In this document: piece after piece, positions 1 through 6,655 of the stretch
How positions within the stretch are numbered: position 1 is the stretch's first letter
Layout of the letters: the number at the start of each line of letters is the position of its first letter
Assembly (NCBI GenBank): GCA_944389835.1
Contig: CALXNU010000014.1
Coordinates: 1 to 38,788 of the forward strand
Direction: 5' to 3'
Origin: an uncultured Succinivibrionaceae bacterium
Lineage (GTDB): Bacteria > Pseudomonadota > Gammaproteobacteria > Enterobacterales > Succinivibrionaceae
DNA: 38,788 nucleotides
Made by a program: the position numbers and the translations under genes
Notes under the pieces: generated by a model
The model's input: the letters and a program-made list of their open reading frames with translations, nothing else
The model's database searches: none
What the model was told of the DNA's origin: nothing

Positions 1-65
1 ATACTAGGAATGTCAAGATTGATGCCATTCATCTCCACCTTATAGAAGGTGGAGACTTCTGGCAT
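1..65 (-). CDS. possible 5' end of a CDS running off the left edge
   Basis: The minus strand has an ATG at 65 followed by an open frame to the window edge, reading MPEVSTFYKVEMNGINLDIP. It would follow pyrF in the same direction after a gap of 12 bases. I do not recognise the protein. No Shine-Dalgarno sequence precedes the ATG, and the plus strand is also open here, so the call is weak. A perfect 10-bp inverted repeat lies inside it. Confidence 0.2.
   Translation of the reverse strand, partial: MPEVSTFYKVEMNGINLDIPS
32..55. repeat. perfect inverted repeat, 10-bp arms with 4-base loop
   Basis: TCTCCACCTT at 32-41 and AAGGTGGAGA at 46-55 are exact reverse complements separated by ATAG. It lies just beyond the 3' end of pyrF. 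Neither strand has a T-run directly after it, so it is not a classical intrinsic terminator. It could be an RNA hairpin after pyrF or a protein-binding palindrome. Confidence 0.45.
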
Positions 66-77
66 AAATTGTTAAAT

Positions 78-773
78 TTAATTTAAACTCTCATTAATTG
101 AAATTAAGGTTTCAATTGGATCTAAAGCTTGAGTTATAGGACGTCCTATTACTAAATAAGAGGCTCCATTCTCTAAAGCCTCCTTTGGTGTCATCACGCG
201 CTTTTGATCATTTAAGGCACTGCCTTGTGGGCGAATTCCTGGGGTGACCTTTAAAAATTCACTTCCTAAATGTGAGGTTATAAGCTTGGCCTCTTGTGCA
301 CTTGCCACCACGCCATCTAAGCCGCAGTCATGGGCTAGTGTTGCAAGGCGTAACACTTCATCAGGAACTTTTTGTTCAATACCCACTAAGTTTAATTGCT
401 CTTCATTCATGGAAGTTAAAACGGTCACGGCAATTAAAAGCGGACGCTTGTCAAGCTTGGCAAGCTCATTGGCGGCCATCTCCATCATCGCCTTCGAGCC
501 TAAAGCGTGCACATTGACCATCCACACTCCAAGGGAGGCGGCAGCAAGACAGGCTTTGGTGACAGTGACTGGAATATCATGAAACTTTAAATCTAAAAAG
601 ACTTTAAAATCTTTTTGAACGAGCTTTTCTACAAATTGAGGACCTGCCGCAGTAAAAAGCTCTTTGCCAACCTTTAACTTACAAAGTTTAGGATCTACTT
701 TGGCGACAAACTCTAAGGCTTTAGCTTCATTTTCATAATCTAAAGCCACAATAACTTTAGGATCGTTTAGCAT
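78..773 (-). CDS. pyrF: orotidine 5'-phosphate decarboxylase
   Basis: This cytoplasmic enzyme decarboxylates OMP to UMP, the last step of de novo pyrimidine synthesis. The 231-residue length is normal for the short bacterial form. Family signatures are visible: VIVALDY at the N-terminus, the catalytic FLDLKFHDIP (D-x-K-x-x-D type) near residues 60-69, and the phosphate-binding VTPGIRP and LVIGRPIT segments towards the C-terminus. The ATG directly follows the lapB stop codon with no gap, so translation is probably coupled. The lapA-lapB-pyrF order matches E. coli. No damage is seen. Confidence 0.97.
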   Translation of the reverse strand: MLNDPKVIVALDYENEAKALEFVAKVDPKLCKLKVGKELFTAAGPQFVEKLVQKDFKVFLDLKFHDIPVTVTKACLAAASLGVWMVNVHALGSKAMMEMAANELAKLDKRPLLIAVTVLTSMNEEQLNLVGIEQKVPDEVLRLATLAHDCGLDGVVASAQEAKLITSHLGSEFLKVTPGIRPQGSALNDQKRVMTPKEALENGASYLVIGRPITQALDPIETLISINESLN

Positions 774-1937
774 TTAATCTCCATCAAGGCCACGAATTGG
801 CTTTAAGGTATCCCATCTTCTGCAAGATGGGCATTGCCAGAATAAAAGTCTTGATTTAAACCCACAGCGATGGCAGGAATAACGGTAATTAGAGGCAATT
901 TGCGCATCAACTAAGCTTTTAAGTTGCATAATCGCCCCATTCGTGTCACTACCCTCTTCACCTTGACGCAAGCGCATTAAAGCTGAGAAGAGCTTTAAAT
1001 TAGGTTTTTCTTTAACAAAGGAGAGGAGCATCACTAAGGCATCATCTTTTCCTGAGGTAAGCTCCACGGTTTCCACTAATTCCACCATTGCCTCAGCAGA
1101 TCTTGTGCGTCTTACTAAATCATCTAAGGCAAAACGAAATTCAGGATCGGCACGATTTGGGAAGATCTTGCGCAAATACTCAAGACACACTAAACCTGTG
1201 TCTTGATCTAAGGCTGAAACATCTTTTATAAGTTTAAAAGCCTCTTTGCTTTGTCCTTCTTTTAAGTAGACATCACAAAGACCTAAGCGGGCGCGCAAAG
1301 AATTTTGATTAACCTCTAAGGCTTTTTGATATTGTGTGAAAGCTAAATTTAAATCGCCTTGAATAAAGTTTTGCGAGGCGACTTCACAATAATAATGAGC
1401 TAATTGAATATGCGATCTTCTGCCAATATTCTCTTTATATTTGAGAGCAACTTCTATGGCCTTTTGATAATCGCGCTCTTTTTCATAAACTTGAACTAAT
1501 AAACTTGCAGCCTCTGTGCGCTGTCTTGGAATATCAACTAAAGCCTCAAGATTGCGCTCGGCTCTATCTAAAAGACCTGCAGAAATAAAATCTCTTGCTA
1601 ATTCAATTTGTGCTACTTCATGCTCAGGATCGGATAATTTTTGATTACCAAGCAAAGACTCATGCATGGAAATTGCTTTATCCACCTCACCTCTTTTGCG
1701 AAAGAGATTACCTAAAGCGACATGAGTTTCAAAGGAAGGATCACTTTCATTAAAATAGGCAATAAATCGATCTACGGCGCGTTCTTTTTCATTATTTAAA
1801 AAATACTCTACGCCTCGAATATAGTTATGTGCCCTAACATTATCCGAAGTATCCTTGCGATGCCTGACACTTGCTCTTCCCATATAAAAGCCATAAGCGG
1901 CGGCTACAGGTAAGAGCAAAAATAATAGCTCAAACAT
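774..1937 (-). CDS. lapB: lipopolysaccharide assembly protein B (TPR protein)
   Basis: LapB (formerly YciM) is an inner-membrane TPR protein that controls LpxC turnover through FtsH and so balances LPS with phospholipid. The N-terminus (MFELLFLLLPVAAAYGFYMG) is a single membrane anchor. The middle is helical with several TPR-like units. The C-terminus carries a rubredoxin-like zinc knuckle with cysteines at about 355, 358, 369 and 372 (CHRC and CPSC). The 387-residue length matches the E. coli protein closely. It lies between lapA and pyrF, as in other gammaproteobacteria. Function is assigned by family and synteny. Confidence 0.95.
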   Translation of the reverse strand: MFELLFLLLPVAAAYGFYMGRASVRHRKDTSDNVRAHNYIRGVEYFLNNEKERAVDRFIAYFNESDPSFETHVALGNLFRKRGEVDKAISMHESLLGNQKLSDPEHEVAQIELARDFISAGLLDRAERNLEALVDIPRQRTEAASLLVQVYEKERDYQKAIEVALKYKENIGRRSHIQLAHYYCEVASQNFIQGDLNLAFTQYQKALEVNQNSLRARLGLCDVYLKEGQSKEAFKLIKDVSALDQDTGLVCLEYLRKIFPNRADPEFRFALDDLVRRTRSAEAMVELVETVELTSGKDDALVMLLSFVKEKPNLKLFSALMRLRQGEEGSDTNGAIMQLKSLVDAQIASNYRYSCHRCGFKSRLLFWQCPSCRRWDTLKPIRGLDGD

Positions 1938-1954
1938 TAAGCTTAAATCCTAAC

Positions 1955-2245
1955 TTATGCTGCCTCTTGTGCCTTCTTTAAGGCTAATTGCTCTTTTTGA
2001 GCCTTTTTCATTGCCACCTTGCTCTTATGGGCCTTACCCCACATTTTCAAAGCAAAGGTTAAAGTAATAAGAAGACCTATAACAAGACCAAAAACTGCAC
2101 CTAAGACAAATACCATGGCAAGTGGTAATTCATATTGCACGATAAGAAAGTCAAAAGCTACGACACTGTCATTTGCTGATCCTAAACTTAGGCCTAAAGC
2201 TGCTAAAGCTAAAGCAATAATGACAAAAATCCAAAACTTTAACAT
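1955..2245 (-). CDS. lapA: lipopolysaccharide assembly protein A domain protein
   Basis: This is a small inner-membrane protein of 96 residues from the ATG at 2245. That start is chosen because AAGGAG lies seven bases upstream; an upstream in-frame start would add 13 residues without a ribosome binding site. Two hydrophobic segments are visible (about residues 2-20 and 40-65), followed by a Lys/Gln/Ala-rich cytoplasmic tail that looks coiled-coil. LapA is thought to work with LapB in LPS assembly control. It is 17 bases upstream of lapB and probably co-transcribed. Confidence 0.9.
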   Translation of the reverse strand: MLKFWIFVIIALALAALGLSLGSANDSVVAFDFLIVQYELPLAMVFVLGAVFGLVIGLLITLTFALKMWGKAHKSKVAMKKAQKEQLALKKAQEAA

Positions 2246-2331
2246 GAAAAAACTCCTTAAACTTACCGCGTTATATCTTACCACGAGGAGGGCAAAACTT
2301 TAAATTTATTATTTACTTTGAAATTCTCAAT

Positions 2332-2361
2332 AAAAAACCCGCAGTGCTGTGCGCCGCGGGT
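2332..2361 (-). terminator. intrinsic terminator after ihfB
   Basis: On the minus strand the arms ACCCGCGG and CTGCGGGT form an 8-bp stem with one G-U pair and a 9-base loop. TTTTTTA follows immediately. It lies between the ihfB stop and lapA, so ihfB may be at least partly a separate transcript from lapA-lapB-pyrF. Confidence 0.8.
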
Positions 2362-2380
2362 CCTTTTGTAGAAAATTGAA

Positions 2381-2677
2381 TTATTCATCTACAATATGGA
2401 AACGATTTACGCGAGTTCTTAATTCCACACCTGGTTTAAAATGTACCACGCGTCTTTCATCTAACTCTACTTTATCGCCAGTTTTTGGATTGTGAGCAGT
2501 ACGAGGCTCGCGGACTCTAATTTCAAAAGATCCAAAACCTCTAATTTCAATACGCTCACCGTTTACTAAAGTCTCAGAAAGAAGCTCTAAAATTTCCCTG
2601 ACTGAATTATCAATTAGCTTTGGGTTAAGTTCACGATACTTCTCAATAAGATTTGAAATGAGCTGTGCTCTGGTCAT
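2381..2677 (-). CDS. ihfB: integration host factor subunit beta
   Basis: The 98-residue DNA-bending protein belongs to the HU/IHF family and should pair with IhfA in the nucleoid. The family core is clear: an N-terminal helix pair, then IEIRGFGSFEIR, RTAHNPKTGDKVEL (the DNA-intercalating beta-arm with the Pro near residue 64) and VVHFKPGVELR. The start MTRAQLI resembles IhfB more than IhfA or HU. AGAGG sits eight bases before the ATG. In E. coli this gene follows rpsA; here the two are separated by the trp block of about 8.5 kb. Confidence 0.95.
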   Translation of the reverse strand: MTRAQLISNLIEKYRELNPKLIDNSVREILELLSETLVNGERIEIRGFGSFEIRVREPRTAHNPKTGDKVELDERRVVHFKPGVELRTRVNRFHIVDE

Positions 2678-2711
2678 AGGCTAAACCTCTAATCTCTACA
2701 AGTTGTATGGC

Positions 2712-2740
2712 ATTTTAAAAAAGTATTTATACTTTAACAA
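2712..2740 (-). promoter_or_regulatory. sigma70-type promoter for ihfB
   Basis: On the minus strand TTGTTA (2740-2735) and TAAAAT (2717-2712) are separated by 17 bases, about 35 bases before the ihfB ATG. The spacer holds an AT-rich inverted repeat, AAAGTA-TTTA-TACTTT on the plus strand, which could be an operator. Assigned by consensus reading only. Confidence 0.55.
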
Positions 2741-2993
2741 GATGACAAATCTCAAATTTCATAAAAAATTCACAAAATTAAGTACTTTTTTCTTAAAAAT
2801 GAGAGCTTACTATCAAAATTTAACGCTTTAAATTTGCCTTTTTAAAGAAAGGTTAAGCCTTGAAGTTAAATTTGCACTAAATTTGTTCATAAGCCTTTTT
2901 CTGCCTTCTTACAGGGATTTTACCTATTGTGACTTTAAATCTTAAAAAATTTTTGCCAAACTAAAAGCACCTTTAAAAGATGAGATTAAACCT
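2741..2993. other. AT-rich divergent intergenic region upstream of the trp leader
   Basis: This gene-free stretch lies between the ihfB promoter and the first trp leader peptide. It must contain the promoter for trpL-trpEG, but I could not find a -35/-10 pair good enough to call. No obvious TrpR-type palindrome was seen. Several A and T tracts make the region probably curved. Confidence 0.4.
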
Positions 2994-3050
2994 ATGAGCT
3001 TGTTTTATTTTTACTTAATTTCAGCTAATTTGTGGTGGCGCCTGCAATAG
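2994..3050 (+). CDS. trpL: trp leader peptide 1 (upstream of trpE)
   Basis: The 18-codon frame reads MSLFYFYLISANLWWRLQ and then TAG. Tandem Trp codons TGG TGG lie at 3033-3038, 12 bases before the stop codon. This is the hallmark of transcription attenuation: a ribosome stalled at the Trp codons when charged tRNA-Trp is scarce shifts the RNA fold downstream. The ribosome binding site is poor (GATGAG about ten bases upstream). The leader is followed by a complete set of alternative hairpins and then trpE. Confidence 0.85.
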   Translation: MSLFYFYLISANLWWRLQ

Positions 3051-3117
3051 TATTGCGGGTTTTAAAGTTTTTGTAACTTAACTTTTTCTTTGGATGGCCC
3101 GCTTTGGCGGGTTTTTT
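3041..3117 (+). promoter_or_regulatory. trp attenuator 1 controlling trpE-trpG
   Basis: Three mutually exclusive pairings can be drawn. The 1:2 protector is CCTGCAAT (3041-3048) with ATTGCGGG (3052-3059). The 2:3 antiterminator is GCGGG (3055-3059) with CCCGC (3098-3102). The 3:4 terminator is CCCGC (3098-3102) with GCGGG (3107-3111), followed by TTTTTT. Segment 1 overlaps the end of the leader peptide, directly after its Trp codons. The layout matches the enterobacterial trp attenuator: low Trp favours 2:3 and read-through, high Trp favours 3:4 and termination. Confidence 0.85.
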
Positions 3118-3161
3118 ATTTTTAGACCCAAAAAAGCGGCTTTAGTTTTTAGGATCTAAAA

Positions 3162-4697
3162 ATGCAAGAATTAACCTTTGAATTTCAAACTACAAAAGAC
3201 TGTCTTGAGCTTTATCAAGGTTTATTTAATAAACCCTCAAGCCTTCTTTTAGAGTCAAAAGACCCCTTATCCAAGCAAAATCGCCAAAGCCTAATTGGCA
3301 TTGAAGTGGCGCTTAAAATCATTCAACATGATTTAAATCTAAAACTTGAAGCGCAAAATGAGAATGGACAAGCGCTTTTAGAGAAGATTGCCCAAAGCAA
3401 AAATTTAACTTTAAATTCAAATACTCTTGTTCTTTCCTATAAGAAAAATCACCATATACAAGATGAGGAAGAGCGCTTAAAAGCACCTCACCCGCTTGAG
3501 GTAATTACTCTTATGCAAAAGCTTTTAAAGCCGCTTCCTCAAGTTTTAATTGCAGGCAACATAAGCTTTGATTACTTGGCAACCTTTGAGAATATTGAAG
3601 GCTTTGATAAGCTCCCGCCCTCTTCCTTTCCAAACCTAAGTATCAATGTCTATGATGTGGCCTTATGCTGTGATCATCTACAAAATAAGCAATATTTAAT
3701 TGTTGATGATTTTTCAGATCGCAATGAGTATTTAGGATCTAAAGTCACTTTAGCCCAAGAGCTCATCTTAAAAATTAATAATCTCAATGAGGACTTAGCA
3801 AAACTTGACTTAAAAGTTCCAAATTTAAAAGAGCTTTTAGAGGCGGGCTTGTCGGTTGATCTTAGCGATGAGGTCTTTTCTTCTAAAATTAAAGTTTTAA
3901 AAGAGCATATTTTAAATGGTGATCTCTTTCAGGTAGTCCCTGCTAGAACTTTTAGCCTACCCCTTAAAAAGCCCCTTTTAGCCTATCGCTTTTTGCGCCT
4001 TAAAAACCCTTCGCCTTATATGTTCTATATAAAAGAGAGAGACTATACCCTCTTTGGTACCTCCCCTGAATTTGCCCTGCGCTTTGATGCGCCCTCTCGA
4101 GAAATTGCCATAAGCCCCATTGCAGGCACCAGGCCTCGCCCCTTAAAAGAAGATGGCAGTGTCGATGAGCTAATTGACAAGCGCGTAGAACTTGAGCTTA
4201 GGACCAATCAAAAAGAACTTGCCGAGCATATTATGCTCGTGGATTTAGCGCGAAACGATCTCTCACGCATTGCTAAAACCTCAAGTGTGCACGTGGATAA
4301 TCTTTTGTATATCGTCAAATATCAACATGTGATGCATTTAGTAAGTGATGTCAAAGCCCTTTTACGCGAGGATTTAAATGCCCATGAGGCCTATCTTTCT
4401 GTGATGAACATGGGAACCTTATCAGGCGCACCCAAACTTAAAGCCCATGAGCTTATCTATAAAACCGAAGGTAAAAGACGCAATTTCTACGGTGGCGTGA
4501 TGGCTCGCTTCTTATCTGATGGCTCCCTTGACTCATGTATTGTCATTCGCTCAGCTTTAGTAAAAGAAGGTCAGGCCTTTGTGCAAGCAGGCTGCGGCAT
4601 TATCAAAGACTCAGATGAAAAGGCCGAGTGCGAGGAAACCTTTATGAAAGCCAAAGCCGTGTTAAATGCCATCTACAACGCTCAAAAAAGTTTATAA
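3162..4697 (+). CDS. trpE: anthranilate synthase component I
   Basis: TrpE converts chorismate and ammonia (from TrpG) to anthranilate, the committed step of Trp synthesis. The 511-residue length is typical. The LLES feedback-inhibition motif that binds Trp is at about residues 29-32, so allosteric control is probably intact. The chorismate-binding domain shows GTSPEF, IAGTRPRP, the MLVDLARND stretch, GTLSGAPK and the C-terminal GCGIIKDSD with AECEET. trpG follows 10 bases downstream. Expression should be governed by the attenuator just upstream. Confidence 0.97.
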   Translation: MQELTFEFQTTKDCLELYQGLFNKPSSLLLESKDPLSKQNRQSLIGIEVALKIIQHDLNLKLEAQNENGQALLEKIAQSKNLTLNSNTLVLSYKKNHHIQDEEERLKAPHPLEVITLMQKLLKPLPQVLIAGNISFDYLATFENIEGFDKLPPSSFPNLSINVYDVALCCDHLQNKQYLIVDDFSDRNEYLGSKVTLAQELILKINNLNEDLAKLDLKVPNLKELLEAGLSVDLSDEVFSSKIKVLKEHILNGDLFQVVPARTFSLPLKKPLLAYRFLRLKNPSPYMFYIKERDYTLFGTSPEFALRFDAPSREIAISPIAGTRPRPLKEDGSVDELIDKRVELELRTNQKELAEHIMLVDLARNDLSRIAKTSSVHVDNLLYIVKYQHVMHLVSDVKALLREDLNAHEAYLSVMNMGTLSGAPKLKAHELIYKTEGKRRNFYGGVMARFLSDGSLDSCIVIRSALVKEGQAFVQAGCGIIKDSDEKAECEETFMKAKAVLNAIYNAQKSL

Positions 4698-4707
4698 GGA
4701 GTAAAAA

Positions 4708-5304
4708 ATGCACATTATTTTTATTGATAACTTTGACTCTTTTTCCTATAACCTAACCGATAATCTAAAAAGCTTAGGGCATAAGGTTACGATTTTCAGA
4801 AACGATCTTGACCCTCTATTTTTAAAAGATTTCATCGCCAAAATTGAACATAATGGTGAAAGATCTTTAATTTTCTTATCCCCAGGCCCTTCTCACCCTA
4901 AAGATGCGCACAATCTTTTAAAGATCATCGACACCTTTTTAGAAAAAGTCCACTTTATGGGAGTATGTTTAGGACATCAGGCCTTAGCTTTAAGTTTAGG
5001 CGCTACCGTTACAAGGTGTCCGCAAATTGTGCACGGTCAAAGTTCACCTATCCTACACAATGGCAAATATTGCTTTGAAGGCTTACCTAATCCTCTAACC
5101 GTGGGACGCTATCACTCCCTATATGTCAAAGATTGCCCTCAAGATTGTGAGGAAATTGCTAAGACCTTAAATCTTAATATGGCCCTTTACTCCAAAAAGT
5201 ATCGCTTTATTTCTTTACAATTTCACCCCGAATCCATTCTTACCGCCTTTGGACCTAAAATCTTGGAGCAAGGCTTGAATTATTTGGACAAAATTTATGC
5301 TTAA
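4708..5304 (+). CDS. trpG: anthranilate synthase component II (glutamine amidotransferase)
   Basis: TrpG is the glutaminase subunit that supplies ammonia to TrpE. It is a class I amidotransferase of 198 residues with the nucleophile Cys87 in GVCLGHQ, the oxyanion segment LSPGPSHP at about 58-65, and the catalytic pair His173/Glu175 in FHPES. It is a free-standing protein, unlike the TrpG-TrpD fusion of E. coli. AAGGAG near the trpE stop serves as its ribosome binding site. A strong terminator follows, so trpEG forms its own unit. Confidence 0.96.
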   Translation: MHIIFIDNFDSFSYNLTDNLKSLGHKVTIFRNDLDPLFLKDFIAKIEHNGERSLIFLSPGPSHPKDAHNLLKIIDTFLEKVHFMGVCLGHQALALSLGATVTRCPQIVHGQSSPILHNGKYCFEGLPNPLTVGRYHSLYVKDCPQDCEEIAKTLNLNMALYSKKYRFISLQFHPESILTAFGPKILEQGLNYLDKIYA

Positions 5305-5320
5305 AACTTAAAATCTTTGA

Positions 5321-5346
5321 GGGTTAAGGTGCACTTAACCCTTTTT
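5321..5346 (+). terminator. intrinsic terminator after trpG
   Basis: GGGTTAAG (5321-5328) and CTTAACCC (5334-5341) form a perfect 8-bp stem with a 5-base loop, followed by TTTTT. It separates trpEG from the trpD leader and implies that trpDCBA needs its own promoter. Confidence 0.9.
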
Positions 5347-5410
5347 GTTGCACCAAAACAAAGCTTTTAGGGACTAATTTGCCTCAAAAAAGACTAATTT
5401 AAAAAATTTC

Positions 5411-5439
5411 TTTACTTTATTTTAAAAGATTCATATGCT
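5411..5439 (+). promoter_or_regulatory. candidate promoter for trpL2-trpDCBA
   Basis: TTTACT (5411-5416) and TATGCT (5434-5439) are 17 bases apart. They lie between the trpG terminator and the second leader peptide, where a promoter is required. Both hexamers are imperfect matches to the sigma70 consensus. Confidence 0.45.
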
Positions 5440-5475
5440 TTTTAACAATGAAAGTTTTTAAGAAGGATTTAAAAG

Positions 5476-5523
5476 ATGTTTTACAATGCTTTAGTTTTCA
5501 AATGGTGGCACCTCGCAGATTAG
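5476..5523 (+). CDS. trpL: trp leader peptide 2 (upstream of trpD)
   Basis: The 15-codon frame reads MFYNALVFKWWHLAD and then TAG. Tandem Trp codons lie at 5503-5508, 12 bases before the stop. AGAAGGA is eight bases upstream of the ATG, a stronger ribosome binding site than that of leader 1. The stretch TGGTGGC.CCT.GCA resembles the same part of leader 1 (3033 onward), so one leader may derive from a copy of the other. It is followed by alternative hairpins and a terminator. Confidence 0.85.
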   Translation: MFYNALVFKWWHLAD

Positions 5524-5579
5524 CGGGGATTTTGCATTTGACAAGCATTGTAGAAGACCCGCTTTAAAGCGGGTTTTTT
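5482..5579 (+). promoter_or_regulatory. trp attenuator 2 controlling trpD-trpC(F)-trpB-trpA
   Basis: The 1:2 hairpin is CCTCGC (5511-5516) with GCGGGG (5523-5528). The 2:3 antiterminator is GCGGG (5523-5527) with CCCGC (5558-5562). The 3:4 terminator is the perfect palindrome ACCCGCTTTAAAGCGGGT (5557-5574), then a T-run to 5579. A further 10-bp long-range pairing links leader codons 3-6 (TACAATGCTT, 5482-5491) with AAGCATTGTA (5543-5552). It encloses the 1:2 hairpin and would leave the terminator free in untranslated RNA. The last point is inference. Confidence 0.85.
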
Positions 5580-5635
5580 AATCTCAAAATTAAAGCCCGC
5601 CTAAAGTGAACTAAAAGATTCAGGAGGCTTTAAAA

Positions 5636-6655
5636 ATGTATCCTTATCAAGAAAAACTTTATCAAAACGAGCATTTAAATCAAAAAGAAAGCGAAGAGCT
5701 TTTTAACTCCATCTTCCGCGGTGAAGTAAATGAAATTGAGTTAAGCTCCCTTTTAACTTGCCTTAAATTAAAAGGTGAAACCCAAAGTGAGATTGCAGGT
5801 GCTGCACTTGCCATGCTCAATGCCGCAACTCCCCTCAAGCGTCCTGATTATGAAATAGGTGAAATTGTAGGCACTGGTGGCGATGGCTTATCTACTATCA
5901 ATATCTCAACCTTATCTGGCATTGTAGGCTCCTGCTTAGGTCTTAAAATTGCAAAACACGGCAATAAAGCAGTTTCTTCAAAAACTGGCGCTTCAGATCT
6001 GCTAAATGCCTGTGGCTATGATATTAACTTACCTGAAGAGCGCATTATTCAAAGCTTAAATGAAGAAGGTTTTGCTTTTATTTTCGCCCAGCATTTCCAC
6101 AAAGCCATGCGCTATGCAGCTCACGTAAGACAAAGTCTTAGAACCCGCACGATTTTCAATCTTTTAGGCCCTCTTACCAATCCTATTAAGCCAAGCTATG
6201 AGTTATTAGGCGTTTACTCCAAAGACTTACTTGAGGTCATGGCTCAAACCTTAAAATCAACAGGCGTTAAAAGAGCTTTTTGTGTAAACGGCAATGGCAT
6301 GGATGAAATTGCCCCCTTTGGTACTACCTACTATGCCCGCTTACATGAAGACGGAACCGTAGAAAGCGGCGTGTTAACTAAAGAGTCTTTTGGAATTACT
6401 AAAGATTTTACGCAAGAAGATATTACAGGCGGCGAGCCTGAGCAAAACCGTGAAATTGCCCTTAAAATCTTAGAGGGTAAGGGTAGCGATGCCCAAAATG
6501 CCGCGATTGCCGTAAATTTAGCAGCTCTCTTAGTTTTAGGCCATAAAGCTTCCAACTTAAAAGAAGGCTTTGATTTAGCTTTAACGACCATAAAAAGTGG
6601 TCAGGGCCTTTTAAAACTTAAAAGACTTTGTCAAATCTCAAAAGGTGAGATCTAA
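5636..6655 (+). CDS. trpD: anthranilate phosphoribosyltransferase
   Basis: TrpD transfers phosphoribose from PRPP to anthranilate. The 339-residue length is standard for the free-standing enzyme. The PRPP-binding loop GTGGDG is at residues 79-84, followed by STINIST, the anthranilate-site motif KHGNKAVSSKTGASD (about 107-121), and NLLGPLTNP. The ribosome binding site AGGAGG is a good match. The stop codon overlaps the trpC start (TAATG). It is the first structural gene of the second trp unit and lies behind attenuator 2. Confidence 0.97.
   Translation: MYPYQEKLYQNEHLNQKESEELFNSIFRGEVNEIELSSLLTCLKLKGETQSEIAGAALAMLNAATPLKRPDYEIGEIVGTGGDGLSTINISTLSGIVGSCLGLKIAKHGNKAVSSKTGASDLLNACGYDINLPEERIIQSLNEEGFAFIFAQHFHKAMRYAAHVRQSLRTRTIFNLLGPLTNPIKPSYELLGVYSKDLLEVMAQTLKSTGVKRAFCVNGNGMDEIAPFGTTYYARLHEDGTVESGVLTKESFGITKDFTQEDITGGEPEQNREIALKILEGKGSDAQNAAIAVNLAALLVLGHKASNLKEGFDLALTTIKSGQGLLKLKRLCQISKGEI

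Noticed and set aside
244-582. Plus-strand open frames within pyrF, and similar antisense frames in rpsA and accD
   Set aside because: They are shadows of conserved genes, with no family match or ribosome binding site.
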